Shown in pieces: positions 1 through 8,200 of a stretch of DNA of 64,000 bases. Source of the DNA: Hyphomicrobiales bacterium (lineage in GTDB: Bacteria > Pseudomonadota > Alphaproteobacteria > Rhizobiales > Ancalomicrobiaceae); NCBI GenBank assembly GCA_021286855.1, contig JAJTBO010000005.1, forward strand, positions 62,001 through 126,000. Reading direction: 5' to 3'. A program made the translations under genes and the position numbers. Position 1 is the first letter of the stretch, and each line of letters begins with the position of its first letter. Under the pieces are notes generated by a model, which saw only the letters and a list, made by a program, of their open reading frames with translations, was not told the DNA's origin and ran no database searches.

Positions 1-977
1 CCGACGCCGCCACGCGCCATCTTCGGAATGTGGCAGGTCTGGCAGGCGATCCGCTCGGCGTGGGTGTCGAGCTGCAGGCCGATCAGGCTGGCCTTCGGGT
101 GCGGCTTCGCGCCGTGGCAGCTCTCGCAGCTGGCGACGTCGCGCCGCTCGCCCGGCTTCGGCAGGCCCTTCTCGTCCTTCGCCACCATGTCGTAGCGCGA
201 GCCGGCGATCATGTGCTTGTCGGAGACGTGGCACTGGGTGCAGGCGAAGTTGGCGCCGTCCGGCGACATGTGGACGTCGAGCGTCTTCGGCGCCTTCAGC
301 AGCGACGAATCGAGATCGCCGTGCTTGACGCCGTCGCCGCCGCCGCCGTTGAAGTGGCAACCGCCGCAGTTTTCGCGGCCCGGCAAGCCGACGTGCTGGG
401 CGACCTTGGCGAAGTCGATCGGCTCCTTGCCTTCGAACATCACGCCGCATGCGTCGTGACCATGCGAATTCGGCAACTTGTAATAGGTCGCCGTGCGGTC
501 GTGGCAGACCAGACAGTCGATCTTGGTCTCGTCCTTGAAGTCGAACGTGTCGTCCTTCCACCCGTAGCCGGCGTGGCACTGGGCGCACATGCCCTCGTTG
601 CCCTTGGCGTTGGTGCAGAAGTTGTTGATGACGTTCTTCTTGCCGAGCTTCTGACCGGTCTTGGGATTGGTGTAGTCCCAGGTCCAGTGGATCGACTTCA
701 TGACGTGCTTGCCCGCCTCGGTGTGGCAGGTCAGGCAGGCCTTGGTCACCTCCGAGCCGTCGGCGAACGGCCCTTCCAACGCCTTGAACTTGGAGTGATC
801 GGCGGTGCCGCCGGAAAGCGCGCCGGACTTCTGCCCGGCGATCGGCGTCGGCGGCGCGGCCGCCGCCGTTTCGTGCGCCGCGCCTTCGCCCTCGGCCGCC
901 GCCGAGAACGCGCTCGTCCCGACGACGATCAGCAACGCCGCCGCGACACGCGCCAAGATGCGTGTAGCCCCTCTCAT
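1..977 (-). CDS. Octaheme c-type cytochrome, tetrathionate reductase (Otr) family, C-terminus beyond window
   Basis: Reading the minus strand from the ATG at 977 gives 325 residues with no stop before the window edge. An N-terminal signal peptide (about residues 1-28, ending AFSAAAE) is followed by seven CXXCH haem sites at residues 81, 131, 155, 204, 246, 284 and 312. The first is embedded in CLTCHTEAGKHVMKSIHWTW, the arrangement I associate with octaheme tetrathionate reductase-like cytochromes; the eighth haem should lie beyond the edge. The family is periplasmic and can reduce tetrathionate, nitrite or hydroxylamine in vitro, so the physiological substrate is uncertain. A purine-rich GGGGGGA lies just upstream of the ATG. 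The opposite-strand open frame over the same bases is a composition shadow. Confidence 0.85.
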   Translation of the reverse strand, partial: MRGATRILARVAAALLIVVGTSAFSAAAEGEGAAHETAAAAPPTPIAGQKSGALSGGTADHSKFKALEGPFADGSEVTKACLTCHTEAGKHVMKSIHWTWDYTNPKTGQKLGKKNVINNFCTNAKGNEGMCAQCHAGYGWKDDTFDFKDETKIDCLVCHDRTATYYKLPNSHGHDACGVMFEGKEPIDFAKVAQHVGLPGRENCGGCHFNGGGGDGVKHGDLDSSLLKAPKTLDVHMSPDGANFACTQCHVSDKHMIAGSRYDMVAKDEKGLPKPGERRDVASCESCHGAKPHPKASLIGLQLDTHAERIACQTCHIPKMARGGV

Positions 978-1404
978 GGAAGGTCCCCCCTGGTCGTACC
1001 GAATTCACTGCTCCGCGAACGGAGCGAGGTTCGGAATCTTGTATGTTCCATATATTTTATATGATCGATATACCTTTTTGTCGAAGCTCCCGGCTGCGGC
1101 GTGTCGTCGCCGCGCCTCGGCCGTCGAAACGCCGAACGCGGGGTTCGCGGAAAAGTCCGAAATCTCTGAAATTCGAGACTGTTGTCTCCACGATTTCACG
1201 CATTCGGAGAAGCCGGGAGCGGGCCGCGACGTTGCGCCGGCTCATCGTTCGGCGATCGGCGCGGGACGGACTCGCGCGGATGGACCCGCGAGTTGTGGGA
1301 CGATACGATCTTTTCCACGTCCGCCTCTGGACAGCCCGCGGACCACCGATTATAAGGCGGCCCACCAACGAGATGGCGGACACGCCTCCCCACCTCGCCC
1401 GGTC
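978..1404. other. Intergenic region upstream of the cytochrome and tRNA-Phe
   Basis: About 430 bases without a convincing gene. The frames here have no family character. It contains a short AT-rich patch at 1040-1075 with a perfect palindrome, listed separately, and presumably the tRNA promoter. Confidence 0.6.
1049..1063. promoter_or_regulatory. Perfect palindrome CATATA-TTT-TATATG, candidate operator of the octaheme cytochrome gene
   Basis: Six-base arms with a three-base spacer in the only AT-rich stretch of the region, 72 bases upstream of the cytochrome ATG. The placement suits an operator, but the regulator is unknown. Confidence 0.45.
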
Positions 1405-1480
1405 GCCTGGGTAGCTCAGTTGGTAGAGCAGCGGATTGAAAATCCGCGTGTCGCTGGTTCGATTCCGGCCCCAGGCACCA
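1405..1480 (+). tRNA. tRNA-Phe (anticodon GAA)
   Basis: A complete cloverleaf with acceptor stem GCCTGGG/CCCAGGC, the D-arm motif AGCTCAGTTGGTAGAGC, anticodon stem CGGAT/ATCCG around loop TGAAAAT, and T-loop TTCGATT. The CCA end is encoded at 1478-1480. The anticodon GAA reads Phe codons. Confidence 0.98.
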
Positions 1481-1650
1481 CTTTCCCCCTCCGATCCGCC
1501 CGAGATTCTCGCCGCGCTCGTCCGCGCGCATCCGCTCTGCGACGTCGACGGCGAGACCGCCGCGGCGGATTGCTGTATGAGTGCCTCGGCGGGCCGCCCT
1601 TCCTCGACGAAGGCGACGGCCACGTCACGGGGGAAAGGAAGGGATCCACG

Positions 1651-2679
1651 ATGCGCTTCGCTTCACTCGACCGTCGCCGTTTCCTGACGGGCGCCGGCGG
1701 TCTCGCGTTGGCCGGCCTGACGCCGCGGGCCTCGCGCGCCGCGACCAAGGTCAATCTCGGCGTGCTGAAACTCGGCAGCCATGCGCCGAGCTTCATCGCC
1801 TATGAGCGCGGTTATTTCCGCGACGCCGGCCTCGACGTCGAACTGAAGTTCTTCGAAGCCGCCCAGCCGCTCGCCGTGGCGATCGCCTCGGGCGACGCCG
1901 ACTACGGCGTCACCGCGATGAGCGGCGGCCTCGTCAGCCTCGCCGAGAAGAACGCGGTGCGCGTCATCGGCGGCGCGCTGATGGAGGAGAAGGGCCGCGT
2001 CGGTTCGATCCTGCTCGCCTCCAACAAGGCCTGGGAAGAAGGCCTGAAGGGCCCGGCGAACCTCGGCGGCCGCTCCTTCGGCATCACCACCGCCGGCTCC
2101 TCCTTCCACTTCATGATCCACAAGGTGGCGGAAGCCGCAGGCGTGCCGCTCTCTTCGATCGCGCTCAGGCCGCTGCAGAAGCTCGGCGCGCTGGTCGCCG
2201 CGCTGTCCTCCGGCCAGATCGACAGCTGGGCGATCCAGCCGAGCATCGCCGACAAGCTGATCGCCTCCGGCGCCGCCAAGGCGATCGGCACGATCTCCGA
2301 CTATGCGCCGGGCTATCAGGTCACCACCGTCTTCACCTCGAAGGCCAACGCTTCCGACCAGCGCGACAAGACCAAGGCCTTCGTCGAGGCCTATTCGCGC
2401 GCCGTCGCCGACTACGACGACGCCTTCGTCGACCGCACCGCGCCGGCGACGGCCGTCGACGCCCTGGTCGAGATCATCCACAAACACGTCGACGCCGCGA
2501 GCCCGATCGAGGAGTTCCGCACCCGGACCATCGGCGACGCCCTGCGGATCAACCGCGGCCTCGCCCTGTCGTTGAAGTCGGTCGTCGAACAGCTCGACTG
2601 GTACAAGTCCGAAAAGATGGTCAAGGACACGGTCACGCCGGAAATGGTGTTCGACACGTCCTATGTCTCGATCATCTGA
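1651..2679 (+). CDS. ABC transporter substrate-binding protein, NitT/TauT (SsuA/THI5) type
   Basis: 342 residues. The N-terminus carries DRRRFLTGAGGLALAGL, a twin-arginine-type export signal, cleaved near the ASRA site. The mature part begins KVNLGVLKLGSHAPSFIAYERGYFRDAGL, as in the sulfonate/nitrate/taurine receptor family, and continues with a DVELK strand and a GDADYGVTAM ligand loop. It is followed in the same direction by its ATPase and permease, so this is one importer. The ligand cannot be read from sequence: aliphatic sulfonates, nitrate, thiamine precursors and aromatic acids all use this fold. The ATG at 1651 follows GGGGAAAGGAAGGGA. No desulfonation or nitrate gene is adjacent. Confidence 0.9.
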   Translation: MRFASLDRRRFLTGAGGLALAGLTPRASRAATKVNLGVLKLGSHAPSFIAYERGYFRDAGLDVELKFFEAAQPLAVAIASGDADYGVTAMSGGLVSLAEKNAVRVIGGALMEEKGRVGSILLASNKAWEEGLKGPANLGGRSFGITTAGSSFHFMIHKVAEAAGVPLSSIALRPLQKLGALVAALSSGQIDSWAIQPSIADKLIASGAAKAIGTISDYAPGYQVTTVFTSKANASDQRDKTKAFVEAYSRAVADYDDAFVDRTAPATAVDALVEIIHKHVDAASPIEEFRTRTIGDALRINRGLALSLKSVVEQLDWYKSEKMVKDTVTPEMVFDTSYVSII

Positions 2680-2704
2680 CGCCACGCGCGCGGTGGGCGG
2701 CGTT

Positions 2705-2738
2705 CGCCCCTCGCCGCGCGCCCGCCCCTCGCCGCGCG
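2705..2738. repeat. 16-base tandem direct repeat between the receptor and ATPase genes
   Basis: CGCCCCTCGCCGCGCG occurs at 2705-2720 and again at 2723-2738, an 18-base period. It fills most of the 75-base gap between the two ABC genes. It could be slippage in GC-rich DNA or an intercistronic structure. Confidence 0.6.
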
Positions 2739-2754
2739 TCCGTCGGAGACCCGC

Positions 2755-3522
2755 ATGGATCTGCTGATAGAGAACGTCGGCCATTCCTATGGTTCGGTCG
2801 AAGTGTTGCGCGACGTGTCGCTGGAGATCCCGCGCGGCGAGATCGTCTGCCTCGTCGGCCCCTCCGGCTGCGGCAAGTCGACCCTGCTGCGCTTCCTCGG
2901 CGGCCTCGAGCAACCGAGCGCCGGGCGGGTGTGGCTCGTCGGCGATCCGCCGGCCGACAGCCTCAACCCGCTGACCTTCGTCTTCCAGCACTTCGCGCTC
3001 TTGCCCTGGCGCACCGTCGAGGGCAACGTCCGCCTCGTGCTCGAGGATCATCGCCTCGGCCATCGCGAGACCGAGGAGATCGTCGCCGACGTCCTCGCCC
3101 GCACCCGCCTCTCCGACTTCCGCAAGGCCCTGCCGCGCCAGCTCTCCGGCGGCATGAAGCAGCGCGTCGCCATCGCCCGCGCCCTCGCCGTCCGACCGGC
3201 GGTGATGCTGCTCGACGAGCCGCTCTCCGCCCTCGACAGCCAGACCCGCGAGCTGCTCCTCGACGATCTCGTCGGCCTGTGGACGCGCCAGCCGTTCACC
3301 GCGGTCTACGTCACCCACAATCTCGCCGAGGCGGTCCGGCTCGGCCACCGCATCGTCGTCCTGTCGCGCCGGCCGGGGCGGATCCGCGCGGTCGTGTCGA
3401 TCGACACGCCGCTCGCCGAACGCCGGCTCGGCGATCCCCTCCTCGACGCCCGCCAACAGGAGCTCTGGGAGCTGATGCGCGACGAGGCCATGGCCGCGGA
3501 CAGGGAGTTGATCGGTGGTTGA
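2755..3522 (+). CDS. ABC transporter ATP-binding protein, NitT/TauT type
   Basis: 255 residues. Walker [10 protein letters not shown] (near residue 37), Q-loop [11 protein letters not shown], signature [15 protein letters not shown], Walker [13 protein letters not shown] and the switch histidine in VTHN are all present. This is the SsuB/TauB/NrtD group. It is preceded by GGAGA eight bases before the ATG, and its last eight bases overlap the permease gene, implying translational coupling. It energises uptake by the importer encoded at 1651-4312. Confidence 0.95.
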   Translation: MDLLIENVGHSYGSVEVLRDVSLEIPRGEIVCLVGPSGCGKSTLLRFLGGLEQPSAGRVWLVGDPPADSLNPLTFVFQHFALLPWRTVEGNVRLVLEDHRLGHRETEEIVADVLARTRLSDFRKALPRQLSGGMKQRVAIARALAVRPAVMLLDEPLSALDSQTRELLLDDLVGLWTRQPFTAVYVTHNLAEAVRLGHRIVVLSRRPGRIRAVVSIDTPLAERRLGDPLLDARQQELWELMRDEAMAADRELIGG

Positions 3523-4312
3523 AGGCTCCAGACGCCCCGTCGAATTCCGCGGCCGCGGCTTCGCGCCCCGCTCCATCCCGCTCGTCGCGCCGCTGCTCTT
3601 CGTCGTGTTGATCACGCTCGCCGAGATCGGCACGCGCACCGGCTTCATTTCCGGCCTCACCCTGCCCCGCCCCTCGGCGGTCTTCGCCACCTTTCTGGAT
3701 CTGTGGAAGAGCGGCCTGCTCTGGGTCCATCTCGGGCCCTCGCTGCGCCGTCTCGTCGTCGGCGCCTCGCTCGGCATCGGCGTCGGCGTCGCGCTCGGCG
3801 TCGCGATCGGCCTCTTCGGCCTCGTTCGCGCCGGCCTGGTGCCGCTCGTCGCCGCGCTCTTCCCGATCCCCAAGATCGCGCTGCTGCCGCTGTTCGTGAT
3901 CTGGTTCGGCATCGACGAGACCTCGAAATACGCGCTGATCGCCTTCGGCACCTTCACCCCGACGGTCGTCGCCACCTTCGGCGCGGTTGACAACGTCGAC
4001 CGCAGCCTGATCCGCATGGGCCAGAGCTTCGGCCTCTCCTGGTGGTCGATCGTCGCCAAGATCGTGCTGCCCGGCGCCTTCCCCGGCATCCTCTCCGGCC
4101 TGCGCGTGTCGATCTCGATCGGCATCATCCTGCTCGTCGCCGCGGAGATGCTCGGCGCGCAATACGGCATCGGCGCCTACATCCTCGAAGCCGGATCGCT
4201 CTACGACCTCGAACGCCTCTTCACAGGCGTCACCCTCCTGTCGATCCTCGGCCTGCTGGTCAGCTGGGCGATTGGCGCGATCGAACGCCGCTTCCTCGAC
4301 TGGCGCGGCTGA
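3515..4312 (+). CDS. ABC transporter permease, NitT/TauT (SsuC) type
   Basis: 265 residues, largely hydrophobic with about six membrane segments. The cytoplasmic EAA-type loop is visible as RMGQSFGLSWWSIVAKIVLPGAFPG. The start overlaps the ATPase gene, so the three genes form one unit. The family acts as a homodimer in the inner membrane. No second permease gene is present, which is normal for this class. Confidence 0.93.
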   Translation: MVEGSRRPVEFRGRGFAPRSIPLVAPLLFVVLITLAEIGTRTGFISGLTLPRPSAVFATFLDLWKSGLLWVHLGPSLRRLVVGASLGIGVGVALGVAIGLFGLVRAGLVPLVAALFPIPKIALLPLFVIWFGIDETSKYALIAFGTFTPTVVATFGAVDNVDRSLIRMGQSFGLSWWSIVAKIVLPGAFPGILSGLRVSISIGIILLVAAEMLGAQYGIGAYILEAGSLYDLERLFTGVTLLSILGLLVSWAIGAIERRFLDWRG

Positions 4313-4394
4313 CGCCCGCCCGAGACCGACGCGGCGGAATTGACGAATACGTCAGACCTGTGCCCTATACGGAAAATTCCGCAAGGGTCTCCGC

Positions 4395-4853
4395 ATGCGC
4401 GCCGCTCTCTTCCGCCGTCTGATGAACCTCTGGCCGCCGTTTCTCTTCACCGGCATCCGCTGCACGAAACTCGCCGAAGACTGGCGCTCGGCGGAAGTCG
4501 AGCTGCGGCTCGGGATCCTCAATCGCAACTACGTCGGCGTCCATTTCGGCGGCTCGCTCTTCGCGATGACCGACCCGTTCTACATGCTGATGCTGGGCAA
4601 GGCGCTCGGCCGCGATCACGTCGTCTGGGACAAGGCCGCCTCGATCGACTTCGTCGCCCCCGGTCGCGGCGTCGTCACCGCTCGCTTCCGCCTCGACGAG
4701 GCCCGCATCGAGGAGATCCGCCGCGCCTGCGCCGATGGGTCGAAGGCGCTGCCGACCTTCCGCGTCGAGGTGACCGACGCCTCCGGCGCCCTCGTCGCCG
4801 CCGTCGAACGCACCGTCTACGTCCGCCGCAAGCGCGACGCCGCGGCCGCCTGA
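4395..4853 (+). CDS. DUF4442 hotdog-fold protein, thioesterase-like
   Basis: 152 residues beginning MRAALFRRLMNLWPPFLFTGI, with NYVGVHFGGSLFAMTDPFYMLML in the middle and a strand-rich C-terminus. This matches the DUF4442 group related to YiiD-type acyl-CoA thioesterases; a catalytic role has not been shown for most members. Its 3' end overlaps the convergent LysR gene by 37 bases (4817-4853). No operon partner is obvious. Confidence 0.8.
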   Translation: MRAALFRRLMNLWPPFLFTGIRCTKLAEDWRSAEVELRLGILNRNYVGVHFGGSLFAMTDPFYMLMLGKALGRDHVVWDKAASIDFVAPGRGVVTARFRLDEARIEEIRRACADGSKALPTFRVEVTDASGALVAAVERTVYVRRKRDAAAA

Positions 4854-5743
4854 AGACCCTGCGCCGCGGCGCGCAACTCCGCGGCCATCGCCCGGAGCCC
4901 TGGATCGAGCACCTTGTCGCGGCGCAGAACCAGACCGAGCCGGCGCGCCAGCGGCGGATCGAGCGGCCGAACCGCGATCGTCGGCCGCATCGCCTCGGGC
5001 GGGAACGCGAGCCCGGGCAACACCGCCGCGCCGAGGCCGACCGCGACCAGTTCCCGGATCGTCTCGACGCTGCCCAGCTCCATCACCGGCCGCGCGGCCA
5101 CTCCGCCGCGGGCGAACCAGTCGTCGACGATCCGCCGCGTCGCTCCGCGCGAATCGTAGAGAATGAGCGGATGACGACCGAGCTCGAGCGCCCCGATCGG
5201 CCCCGCCTCGCCGCTCTCCTCCGCCGGCAGCGCCGCCACCAGCGGATCCTCCAGCAACTCCTCGACGACGAAGGCCCGCCCGGTCGCCGGCAGCGTCACC
5301 AGCGCGACGTCGAGCCGATTGGCCTCGAGATCGGCCAGAATGTCGGAGGTGTCGCCGGTCCGCACGATGATCTCGAGCCCCGGCATGCGCCGGCGCAGGC
5401 TGCCGAGCGGCCCCGGCAGGAAGTGCAGGCAGGCCGTCGCCCCGGTTCCGATCGTCACCCGACCGAGGTGGCCGGCCCGATGCGGCGCGACCGCCGCCAG
5501 CGCCGCCTCGTGCGCCGCCTTCAACCGCTCCACTTCGACGAGCAGCGCCGCCCCCGCCGCCGTCGGACCGACCCGCCGCCCGACCCGCTCGAGCAGACGC
5601 ACTCCGAGCAGCCGCTCGAGCTGTCGCACCTTGAGGCTCATCGACGACTGGCTGAGGCCCGCCTCCGCCGCCGCCCGGGTGAAGCCGCCGGCGGTCGCCA
5701 CCGCCCGGAAGGCGAAGAAGAGGTCGAGGTCCGGTTCATCCAT
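4817..5743 (-). CDS. LysR-family transcriptional regulator
   Basis: 308 residues from the ATG at 5743, giving MDEPDLDLFFAFRAVATAGGF. The winged helix-turn-helix (AAAEAGLSQSSMSLKVRQLE) is within the first 65 residues, followed by a periplasmic-binding-like effector domain. A longer frame to 5983 lacks LysR character and would run into the divergent acetyltransferase gene. It is divergent from the GNAT gene at 5843 with a 99-base gap, so it may control the GNAT-MFS pair. Effector unknown. Confidence 0.9.
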   Translation of the reverse strand: MDEPDLDLFFAFRAVATAGGFTRAAAEAGLSQSSMSLKVRQLERLLGVRLLERVGRRVGPTAAGAALLVEVERLKAAHEAALAAVAPHRAGHLGRVTIGTGATACLHFLPGPLGSLRRRMPGLEIIVRTGDTSDILADLEANRLDVALVTLPATGRAFVVEELLEDPLVAALPAEESGEAGPIGALELGRHPLILYDSRGATRRIVDDWFARGGVAARPVMELGSVETIRELVAVGLGAAVLPGLAFPPEAMRPTIAVRPLDPPLARRLGLVLRRDKVLDPGLRAMAAELRAAAQGLQAAAASRLRRT

Positions 5744-5842
5744 CGATCGAAAATCCTCATGCATCGCATGACGTCCATGAGATTGATCGCAAGAAGCCCA
5801 TCCCGCAAGAAGGACCGCCTCCCCTCTCGCCCGGACGACCCG

Positions 5843-6382
5843 ATGCCCGACCTTCTCGCGATCCGCCCCGCCGCGCCCGCCGACTTCGCTCGGATCGCCG
5901 CGATCTATGCGGACGCCGTCGTCACCGGCACCGCCTCCTTCGAGATCGATCCGCCCGATCGGGACGAAATGGCCCGCCGCCACGCGGCCGTCACCGCCGC
6001 CGGCTTCCCCTGGCTGGTCGCCGCAGCCGACGGCGACATCCTCGGCTACGGCTATTTTTCACTCTACCGCACGCGCCCGGCCTATCGCTTCACGGTCGAG
6101 AATTCGATCTACGTCGCCCCCGCCGCCAAGCGCCGCGGCGTCGGCCGCGCCCTTCTCGCCGAACTGATCGGCCGCGCCGAGGCCGCCGGCTTCCGTCGGA
6201 TGATCGCGGTGATCGGCGATTCCGAAAACGCCGCCTCGATCGGCCTGCACGCCGCCCTCGGCTTCGCGCCGGCCGGCGTCCTGCCTTCGGTCGGCTGGAA
6301 GCACGGCCGCTGGCTCGACAGCGTCCTGATGCAGCGCCCGCTCGGCCCCGGCGACGACGCCCCGCCGGACGAGCGGCGGTGA
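5843..6382 (+). CDS. GNAT N-acetyltransferase, phosphinothricin/methionine sulfoximine acetyltransferase-like
   Basis: 179 residues. IRPAAPADFARIAAIYADAVVTGTASFE is the N-terminus typical of the Pat/YncA/MddA group. The acetyl-CoA loop reads VAPAAKRRGVGRALLAEL, and GDSENAASIGLHAALGF with WKHGRWLDSVLMQ completes the family pattern. Family members acetylate the amino group of toxic glutamate analogues. The stop overlaps the GTG start of the downstream MFS gene, so the two are probably co-expressed. I infer detoxification plus export. Confidence 0.9.
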   Translation: MPDLLAIRPAAPADFARIAAIYADAVVTGTASFEIDPPDRDEMARRHAAVTAAGFPWLVAAADGDILGYGYFSLYRTRPAYRFTVENSIYVAPAAKRRGVGRALLAELIGRAEAAGFRRMIAVIGDSENAASIGLHAALGFAPAGVLPSVGWKHGRWLDSVLMQRPLGPGDDAPPDERR

Positions 6383-7545
6383 TCCGGCCGCGTCTCACCC
6401 TGGCGTTGGCGACCTCCCAGCTCGTCGCCTGGGGCGTCGGCTACTATGCGATCGGCGTCTTCGGCCCGCGCATCGTCGCCGAAGAGGGCTGGTCGCGCGC
6501 CGAGATCCACGCCGGCTTCTCGTTGGCGCTCGTCGCGATGGGCCTCGTCTCGCCGGCGATCGGCGCGCGCGTCGACCGTGTCGGCGGCCGCGCCGTGATG
6601 ACCGGCGGCTTCCTGCTGCTCGCCCTCGGCCTCGGCCTCGCCGCCCTCGCCCGCCGCCCGGTCGAATGGTGGGTGATCTGGCCGCTGATCGGCGTCGCCC
6701 TGCGGATGACGCTCTACGACGCCTGTTTCGCCGCCCTGGTCCGGGTCGATCCGGCCGCCGCCGCCCGCGCCATCGCCGCCGTGACGCTCGCCGGCGGCCT
6801 CGCCTCGACCGTCTTCTGGGCGCTCGGCGACCGTCTCGCCGAGGCCTTCGGTTGGCGCGTCGCCATGGCCGTCTTCGCTGCGATCGCCGCCGTCGCGGCC
6901 GTCCTGCCGCTCGCCCTGCCCGCGGCCCCGAGCCGACACGCCCCCCCGCCTGCGACCGATGGAGCGCCCACGCCGCTCCCGCCGATCGGCCATCCCCGCG
7001 ACATCCGGCTCTTCGCCGCGCTGATCGTCGCCACGAGCGTCCTCGCCTCGGCGCTCGCCGCCCACATGATCCCGCTCCTCGTCGGCCTCGGCCTGACCTT
7101 GCCCGTCGCCGTCGCCGCGGCGCGCGGCGTCGGCCAATCGGTCGCCCGCGCCGTCGACGTCCTCTACGGCCGCCGCCTGCCGCCGCTCGACCTCGCCCTC
7201 CTCGCCGCCGCGCTTCTGCCGGCGACGCTGGCCGCCGCCCCCTTCGCCGGCGTCTCGACCCTCGCCGCGCTCGCCTTCTCCTTCGGCGGCGGCGCCGGCA
7301 ACGGACTGATGACCATCGCCCGCGGCGTCGCGCCCCTCGTCCTGTTCGACCCGAAACGCTACGGCGCGATCACCGGTCGAATCGCCGCGCCGGCCTTCTG
7401 GACCTCGGCCGCCGCCCCCTTCGTGGTGGCGCTGGCGCTCGATCGGGGCGGCGCGGGGCTCGCCCTCGCGGTCCTCGCCGTCCCGGCGGTCGCCGCCTTC
7501 ACCGCCGCCTTCGCCCTGCGCACGAGCAAACGCGCCCGAAGCTGA
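6379..7545 (+). CDS. MFS transporter
   Basis: 388 residues with about 12 hydrophobic segments and a proline-rich central linker near residue 195. The start is a GTG overlapping the TGA of the acetyltransferase gene (GTGA). The MFS A-like loop is seen as GARVDRVGGRAVMTGG. Substrate unknown. The tight coupling to the acetyltransferase suggests export of a related compound, but that is inference. Confidence 0.85.
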   Translation: MIRPRLTLALATSQLVAWGVGYYAIGVFGPRIVAEEGWSRAEIHAGFSLALVAMGLVSPAIGARVDRVGGRAVMTGGFLLLALGLGLAALARRPVEWWVIWPLIGVALRMTLYDACFAALVRVDPAAAARAIAAVTLAGGLASTVFWALGDRLAEAFGWRVAMAVFAAIAAVAAVLPLALPAAPSRHAPPPATDGAPTPLPPIGHPRDIRLFAALIVATSVLASALAAHMIPLLVGLGLTLPVAVAAARGVGQSVARAVDVLYGRRLPPLDLALLAAALLPATLAAAPFAGVSTLAALAFSFGGGAGNGLMTIARGVAPLVLFDPKRYGAITGRIAAPAFWTSAAAPFVVALALDRGGAGLALAVLAVPAVAAFTAAFALRTSKRARS

Positions 7546-7560
7546 GTATGAAATGATCAT

Positions 7561-7581
7561 GATGCACCCTAATTATGCATC
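7561..7581. promoter_or_regulatory. NtrC-like binding site upstream of glnK-amtB
   Basis: GATGCA and TGCATC flank nine bases as a perfect inverted repeat. The inner TGCACC-N5-TATGCA resembles the NtrC consensus TGCACC-N5-GGTGCA. It lies about 115 bases upstream of the sigma-54 promoter, a usual enhancer distance. Neighbouring TGCAT repeats near 7585 may form a second weak site. Confidence 0.6.
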
Positions 7582-7676
7582 GATTTGCATGATTTCGCGC
7601 CAATTTCATTTCAACGAGCCTACACTTTCGTCGACTGCCCGAAAGACTTGCTCAAAGATGCTGAAATGAGCAGAAT

Positions 7677-7691
7677 TGGCACGTGACTTGC
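7677..7691 (+). promoter_or_regulatory. Sigma-54 (-24/-12) promoter of glnK-amtB
   Basis: TGGCACGTGACTTGC matches the consensus TGGCAC-N5-TTGC exactly, with GG and GC separated by ten bases. It lies 51 bases before the glnK ATG, downstream of the NtrC-like palindrome, and predicts induction under nitrogen limitation. Confidence 0.92.
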
Positions 7692-7741
7692 TCACGAATT
7701 CGCCAATTCGCCTCAGCTTTTTGCATCCCCAGGGGGTCCGC

Positions 7742-8080
7742 ATGAAACTCGTCATCGCCGTCATCAAGCCGTTCAAGCTCGACGAAGTCCGCGATGCGCT
7801 GACCAAGCTCGAGATCCACGGCATGACCATCACCGAGGTGAAGGGCTACGGCCGCCAGAAGGGCCATGCCGAGATCTATCGCGGCGCCGAATACGTGGTC
7901 AGCTTCATTCCGAAGGTCCGCGTCGAGGTCGCCGTGCCCGACAGCCTCGTCGACGCCACCGTCGAGGCGATCCGCACCGCCGCCCATTCCGGTCAGATCG
8001 GCGACGGCAAGATCTTCGTCCAGCCGGTCGAACAGGCCGTCCGCATCCGCACCGCCGAGACCGGCGACGGCGCGCTCTGA
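7742..8080 (+). CDS. glnK: P-II nitrogen regulatory protein GlnK/GlnB
   Basis: 112 residues, the standard P-II length. The T-loop GYGRQKGHAEIYRGAEY ends at Tyr51, the uridylylation site, and the B-loop region VQPVEQAVRIRT is present. P-II proteins sense 2-oxoglutarate and ATP/ADP and block the ammonium channel when unmodified. The amt gene follows 120 bases downstream, and the sigma-54 promoter upstream supports assignment as GlnK rather than a housekeeping GlnB. The ATG at 7742 follows CCAGGGGGT. Confidence 0.96.
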   Translation: MKLVIAVIKPFKLDEVRDALTKLEIHGMTITEVKGYGRQKGHAEIYRGAEYVVSFIPKVRVEVAVPDSLVDATVEAIRTAAHSGQIGDGKIFVQPVEQAVRIRTAETGDGAL

Positions 8081-8200
8081 TCTCGCTCGCCTCCCCACGC
8101 GTCGCTCCGCCGCGCCCACCGGCGGAGCGCGCGTCGCGCCAGGAACGGTCGTGACGAAGGGGAACGTCGCGGCCGCTCGAACCAACTCGGACTCCGACCC

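Noticed and set aside
30-1064. Long plus-strand frame of 344 codons
   Set aside because: It is the shadow of the minus-strand octaheme cytochrome, whose seven CXXCH sites and signal peptide are unambiguous.
1663-4170. 835-codon minus-strand frame opposite the ABC importer
   Set aside because: Arg/Glu/Asp-rich shadow without domains; the plus strand carries three canonical ABC genes.
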